From Combretum micranthum (taxonomy: Eukaryota > Streptophyta > Magnoliopsida > Myrtales > Combretaceae), in NCBI GenBank assembly GCA_024138025.1, contig JAMXBD010001361.1:310001-374000 (forward strand): a stretch of 64,000 bases of DNA, read 5' to 3'. Each line of letters starts with the position of its first letter. Position 1 is the first letter of the stretch. A program made the translations under genes and the position numbers. This document shows, piece after piece, positions 60,305 to 64,000 of the stretch. A model generated the notes under the pieces. The model saw nothing but the letters and a program-made list of their open reading frames with translations, was not told the origin of the DNA and searched no databases.

Positions 60305-61656
60305 CTGTTACCAATCCAAAATTTGAGCCATAATCTCCATCTATAGCTACTAGCTCCGCTCCTTCGTCATCAGACTCCTCGCATACCCACTGTCCTTCCA
60401 GGTTGTATATTCTCATTCCGTGGACAGCTGCTCCAGATCGGCTCGAGTTGCTCCCTCCATTTCCATTCTTTGCCGGTGCTGCTCCTCCTGTAGAACCAAA
60501 CTGTCTTGCTGGTGCATTCTTCCTTTATGGGCATTCATTGGCGAAATGCCCAGTTTGCTTGCACACGAAGCAAATGGTGGAAGCTTTCTTAGGACAATCA
60601 CCGATCTTGTGGCTTGGGTCTCCACAAAAATAACATTTGTGTTGAAGAAGGGGACACCTCTTCGGATAATGCTCCTTCTTACATTTCCAGCATGTCACTT
60701 TGATCTCAGGTGTCTCCTTGTTGCCACTAACATTTCCTCTGAAACTGTGGAAGGGTTTAAACTTTTTTCTTTGGAAGCTTGGGCTGTAGCTATCTTGTGC
60801 CCTCTTTCCGAACACAAAGGTTCGCTTCTCTGGGGCCTTGCTTTTTCTCTTCTTGGCTCCCTCTATGATACGAGCCCTTTCAACCAACTCACAAAGGGTC
60901 CTTAGATCCAACTCCTCCAAACGCATTCTTAAATCTTCATCCAGGCCACTCAAAAATACTTGCCTCTTCAACTCCTCACTATGCTTGAAAGATTCAGGCG
61001 CGTATTGAAGCAGACGGTTAAACTCTATCTCGTACTGTTCTATTGTCCTTCCCTTCTGGGATATATGGAGAAAGTCTCCACTATACTGTACCCTCAAGTT
61101 CCCGGGGAAATAGTTGTCCAAAAACTCTCTACGGAAAGCTGCTTAGGTTACGGGTGGCAATAATTCTCTACTTTTCGACTTCCACCATATCCTGGCATTA
61201 AATCTCAACATGTACGTGCCATAATCCAGGCGTAGATGATGGGGAACTTCATAGGCAGCGAATGACCTCTCTATTTGAGCTAGCCAGTCTTCTACTTCAT
61301 CTGGCTTTCCGAAGTTTCCGTCAAAATATTTGTTGCTTTTTATGAAGTCTGGCAAGGAACTTCTGTAAGGTCGAGGCGGCAGTAGTGCTGGCAAAGGGAC
61401 AGTATGTGACTCAGCTTCTGGGGCTACAGGTGCTTCAACTGTTGCTTCTGGTGCATTTGCAGCAGGCGGTAGCATATTTTGTGCATTCTGCATGAAATTA
61501 TTAACAGGCCTTGCTGATTGGTTGATGGCGGCCCACACATCTCCTTGTTGATTCGGTGGGGGATTTGGGGCTTGTTGTCCTACCGGGGGATTTTCTGGTT
61601 TCGCTGGTATATTATTAGAAGCGCGACGTTCGCGTCTTCTACCTCTCCTACCACGT
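60305..61656 (-). pseudogene. E2 gag with three zinc knuckles
   Basis: Gag of E2. The N-terminus is basic (RRGRRGRRRERR), then come a Pro/Ala/Asn-rich linker, the capsid region (FIKSNKYFDGNFGKPDEVEDW, QYEIEFNRLLQYAPES, FLSGLDEDLRMRLEEL), a basic stretch and three zinc knuckles: CWKCKKEHYPKRC (CX2CX3HX4C), CYFCGDPSHKIGDC and CFVCKQTGHFANEC (CX2CX4HX4C). The tail is MRIYNLEGQWVCEESDDEG. Two stops interrupt it: TAA at 61143-61145 replacing the Trp of PVTWE, and TAA at 60525-60527 right after the last knuckle. No ATG lies near the N-terminus. The frame opens at the AG acceptor 61657-61658 in phase 2. Confidence 0.9.
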
Positions 61657-62006
61657 CTGTTAATTTTTAGACTCCATAATTTTTCGCAACAAGGGAAAAG
61701 ATCAGAAGTATTGGAAATTGCGTAGAAAATATTTAAGGCAGTCAAATTCAAAAATCATCAAATCACATAAAATACTTGCATTCAAAATAAAAGAGGAAAT
61801 TAATAATCCTTACATAACTTTGAGAAGGTGGAAACCATTCCCAACAAAAGATAATTGTCCAAATAAGAAACATTAAAACATAAACATTTAAAAGTAAATC
61901 ATTTATGCTCTTAAAACAAAGATAAGCCTAGGAAAAAGCTAGGTTGGACTTGTTGGGTTATGCTCCCTTCCTTCCTTCGTTCCTCTCTTCTTCAAACTTC
62001 TTCTTT
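61657..62006 (-). other. T-rich leader segment upstream of gag with acceptor
   Basis: On the minus strand this stretch is T-rich and has no long conserved frame. It ends in AAATTAACAG|ACGTGG, a plausible 3' splice site. A GTAAGGATT donor-like site lies near 61813. In the other frame, just after the upstream ORF stop, there is a short basic run (PPKKKKFEEER, about 62011-61978) that could be the frameshifted end of that ORF. Confidence 0.5.
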
Positions 62007-63099
62007 TTAGGAGGACGGTGCTGGGTTCATACTCCTGCTGGTAGAACCTTTGTGCCGTTTGACAAATTGTCGCAGATATTGACTAACCGTCATCCTCTTT
62101 CCTTGGTATTGTGAGGTGATCTCCGCCTGAGACGGCCAGACTTCGTCATGCACAGAAATCCTCTTTCCACGGGTCGTGCCATTCGTTTCCTCCGGTCCTT
62201 CTTCTCCCTCCGGTGCCATTGCTATTGTAATGGTTTGAGATTTGCTTCTCAGGAATCTATTTGGATCAAAAGCATTATCTCTTCTCCCTTCCTCTTCAGA
62301 ATCGGAGATCATTACTGGGTTATTCCTTGCAATGGTCTCCATAGGTACATCTTGGCTTAACCTTCGGGGAGGTGCCTGACTGGGGATCAAAGGGCTGTCT
62401 TCCCAAAGAGATGCAGACTGGGTTTCCTCAGGCTCTAAGTCTTCATTCGGATCTCCTCCCAGGCTACCATCAGTCTCTCCATTCCCTTCGTTTGCTTGGG
62501 CCTCCTCCATGATGAAGTCCTCATCTGGGATAACGTCTAGCTGCATTCCGACGCAGTTGGGCTGGGTATTGTATTCTGATGGCGTAGGGACAATCCATCG
62601 ATAAGCGGCATACCAATAAAGTCGTTCTTCAGCATCTGCCCTCAGCTAGTCCGTATGATCTACCAACTCATCATGTGCGTAGATGTACATAGGTCCCAAC
62701 TTATTCCAAGTTTGGAAGTCTGGTTCCTGTTGCCCTCCTTCCGCTTTCAAGATGAAGGTCATTTGTTGCAGCATAGTCTCTTGGTACATAAAAACCATCA
62801 TTCTTTCGACCACATAGATAACCTCTACGTCACTCCATCTCCGATTGCTCACAGCGTCGAATCGTAGTTCCTTGGGTAAGTTCCTCCACAGGGAATGTCT
62901 CAATCCTTTCTTCCATAACTTGAACATTTCGCGGGCAGTCTTGGGCCTTCCAACTAATGTTAACTCCTCACATAAGACCCTTAGTCTAAGACGGTAGTTC
63001 ACGAAGGTCTCGTCATGGTCTTTAAGGAATTGTTGGGACTTTTCTTTGACCTTAGGAAAGTCAGCTATCAAGTAAGACAAAAGGGGATCAGATCTTAAG
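62007..63099 (-). pseudogene. Extra ORF between the primer site and gag
   Basis: About 360 codons in one frame, interrupted by one TAG (62646-62648); the frame stays open on both sides. The first part (FPKVKEKSQQFLKDHDETF, LWKKGLRHSLWRNLPKELRF) is helical-looking and faintly Gag-capsid-like; I cannot assign a family. The second part is acidic and Ser-rich (VMISDSEEEGRRD, APEGEEGPEETNGTTRGKR) and ends basic (RQFVKRHKGSTSRSMN). There is no ATG in the first 50 codons. The frame opens at an AG acceptor (CTCTAG, exon start 63099) in phase 2, matching the LTR AUG exon. Only this copy is in the window. Ogre/Tat elements are known to carry an ORF upstream of gag, but this pol is chromovirus-like. Confidence 0.65.
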
Positions 63100-63165
63100 C
63101 TAGAGTTCTATTTTATTACTATCTATCTTAAGGTCTATTTCTACTATCTTTTGTCTAAAACTTAC

Positions 63166-63177
63166 GCTCTGATACCA
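63166..63177 (-). other. Primer binding site, initiator-Met tRNA type
   Basis: Minus-strand TGGTATCAGAGC, complementary to the 3' end of plant initiator methionine tRNA. It lies 8 nt from the LTR end. Confidence 0.92.
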
Positions 63178-63185
63178 ACTTAAAC

Positions 63186-64000
63186 TGTCACGCCCCAGAG
63201 GGTACTCTAAACATGGCAGTCCACCGCATATAATATTAAAGCTAATGATTGACAACCTTAATCATGCAGGAGCTTCAATATCATATGCAAGGCGTGCTTC
63301 CAAGATAGTAGGAGACTCATAAGGATATTATGTTTAAATAGATAGCAAAAGCAAGCATGAACTTAAATAGATAAACATAAGATCTTCATTTAATAATAAT
63401 TTTGTACATCATCTTAGGGGCATTCCCCCGCCTTAAAGTGTTTTTTCAACTATTCTAATAACAAAATAATCATAACTACCACATAAGCCTACTATAGAGA
63501 TTTTCCTAGAAGTCTATGTTCAAAACTAAAAATACATAAACTTCTTCCAAAAAATCCTAGTAGCTTACACTCGTACCTGGCATACGGGGCTTCTTGGGGC
63601 CAACCATAGGTAATCATACTGTAATAGAAAACTATAAGGGTATAAGCAAATCTAGCTTAGTGAGATAATTCCATCTATAAAACATTTCCATAATTCATAC
63701 AAGTATTTTAAATCAAAACATATGAAAATGCACAAATCATATGAACAAGCAAGATACAAATGATTAACCAGAAATCAAGTGTAGCATGGATTTAACGCCC
63801 TCCATGACAAGGGTTGGGAGGTTACAGGCCCATACGACCATCATTATCCACAGATTTATCGGCTCCTGCTTGCCCTATAGACTTTCCGGCTCTTACCAGC
63901 CACCACTACCATTTCCTTGTTTCCCCACACGAGGAATAGTAGTGAAACAAATGTGACTCATGTGAATGATATGCATGAATTGATTTCAATATAAAATTTA
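63186..64000 (-). repeat. 5' LTR of element E2, truncated by window edge
   Basis: The LTR reads (minus strand) into GGGGCGTGACA ending at 63186, followed by the primer site. About 815 bp of its 3' side is in the window. It is about 93% similar by eye to E1 36188-36990, and its last 56 bp are identical to 42388-42443. A short repeat (ccggctc..taccagcc) sits near 63860-63905; E1 has one more unit at 36858-36940. Its promoter and AUG exon lie beyond the window. Confidence 0.92.

Noticed and set aside
62646..62648. TAG inside the extra ORF as programmed readthrough
   Set aside because: There is only one copy and other stops in the element are decay products. A mutated CAG or TGG is simpler. It needs other copies to judge.
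63166..63177. tRNA gene at the primer site
   Set aside because: Only the 12 bases complementary to a tRNA 3' end are present. There is no cloverleaf.
36188..64000. E1 3' LTR and E2 5' LTR as the pair of one full-length element
   Set aside because: The 3' LTR remnant at 42388-44888 is identical to the right LTR over the 56 bp they share, while E1 differs, and two separate polypurine tracts and integrase ends exist.

Overview
The window is eukaryotic and almost certainly from a flowering plant with a large, repeat-rich genome. It is visibly AT-rich and has no recognisable cellular gene, tRNA, rRNA or CRISPR array. Essentially every base belongs to LTR retrotransposons of one Ty3/gypsy lineage. 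The integrase tail (chromodomain-like end), the initiator-Met tRNA primer site and the very long LTRs (3.3-5 kb) point to a chromovirus of the Tekay/Del type. All coding regions are decayed, with stop codons, frameshifts and deletions. The host species cannot be named from this sequence.

Layout. Three internal (coding) regions, all on the minus strand, carry nested insertions. E0 (about 14710-28964) is interrupted by a solo LTR in its polypurine tract (14718-18999) and by two LTRs fused by a deletion (19712-27573). Its own 3' LTR is the old LTR ending at 14709, itself filled by nested LTRs (window start to 2366, and 3384-12562, which in turn holds 3429-5462 and 8851-12271). From 28965 to 36187 four LTRs are opened one inside the other and none is closed inside the window. 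E1 (3' LTR 36188-39488 plus an integrase remnant to 40536) sits in the innermost. A chimeric LTR (40537-42387) joins E1 to E2. E2 (3' LTR remnant 42388-44888, internal region 44889-63185, 5' LTR from 63186 past the window end) is the most complete copy: PBS, an extra ORF upstream of gag, gag with three zinc knuckles, protease, RT, RNase H, integrase. Three solo LTRs (45237-48647, 48973-53964, 54060-57518) cut its integrase.

How the parts work together. The LTRs seem to carry more than a promoter. Many have a TATA box, a first splice donor (usually AG|GTAAA or AG|GTGAT) about 120-170 nt further on, and, after a long intron, a 62-70 nt exon (98 nt in one copy) that opens after a TTTAG-like acceptor and ends in ATGGCCGA|GTGAGT or a close variant. 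This AUG exon is recognisable in nearly all LTRs whatever their size class. In E2 neither gag nor the upstream ORF has its own ATG, and each opens at an AG acceptor whose phase fits this exon. The inferred model is a spliced leader that donates the start codon to gag and perhaps to the extra ORF. Splicing is inferred from sequence only. Other points of interest are a possible gag-protease intron, a stop codon at the same place in two gag copies, two large deletions joining unrelated LTR insertions, and a GC-rich hairpin in an unrelated 2-kb solo LTR.
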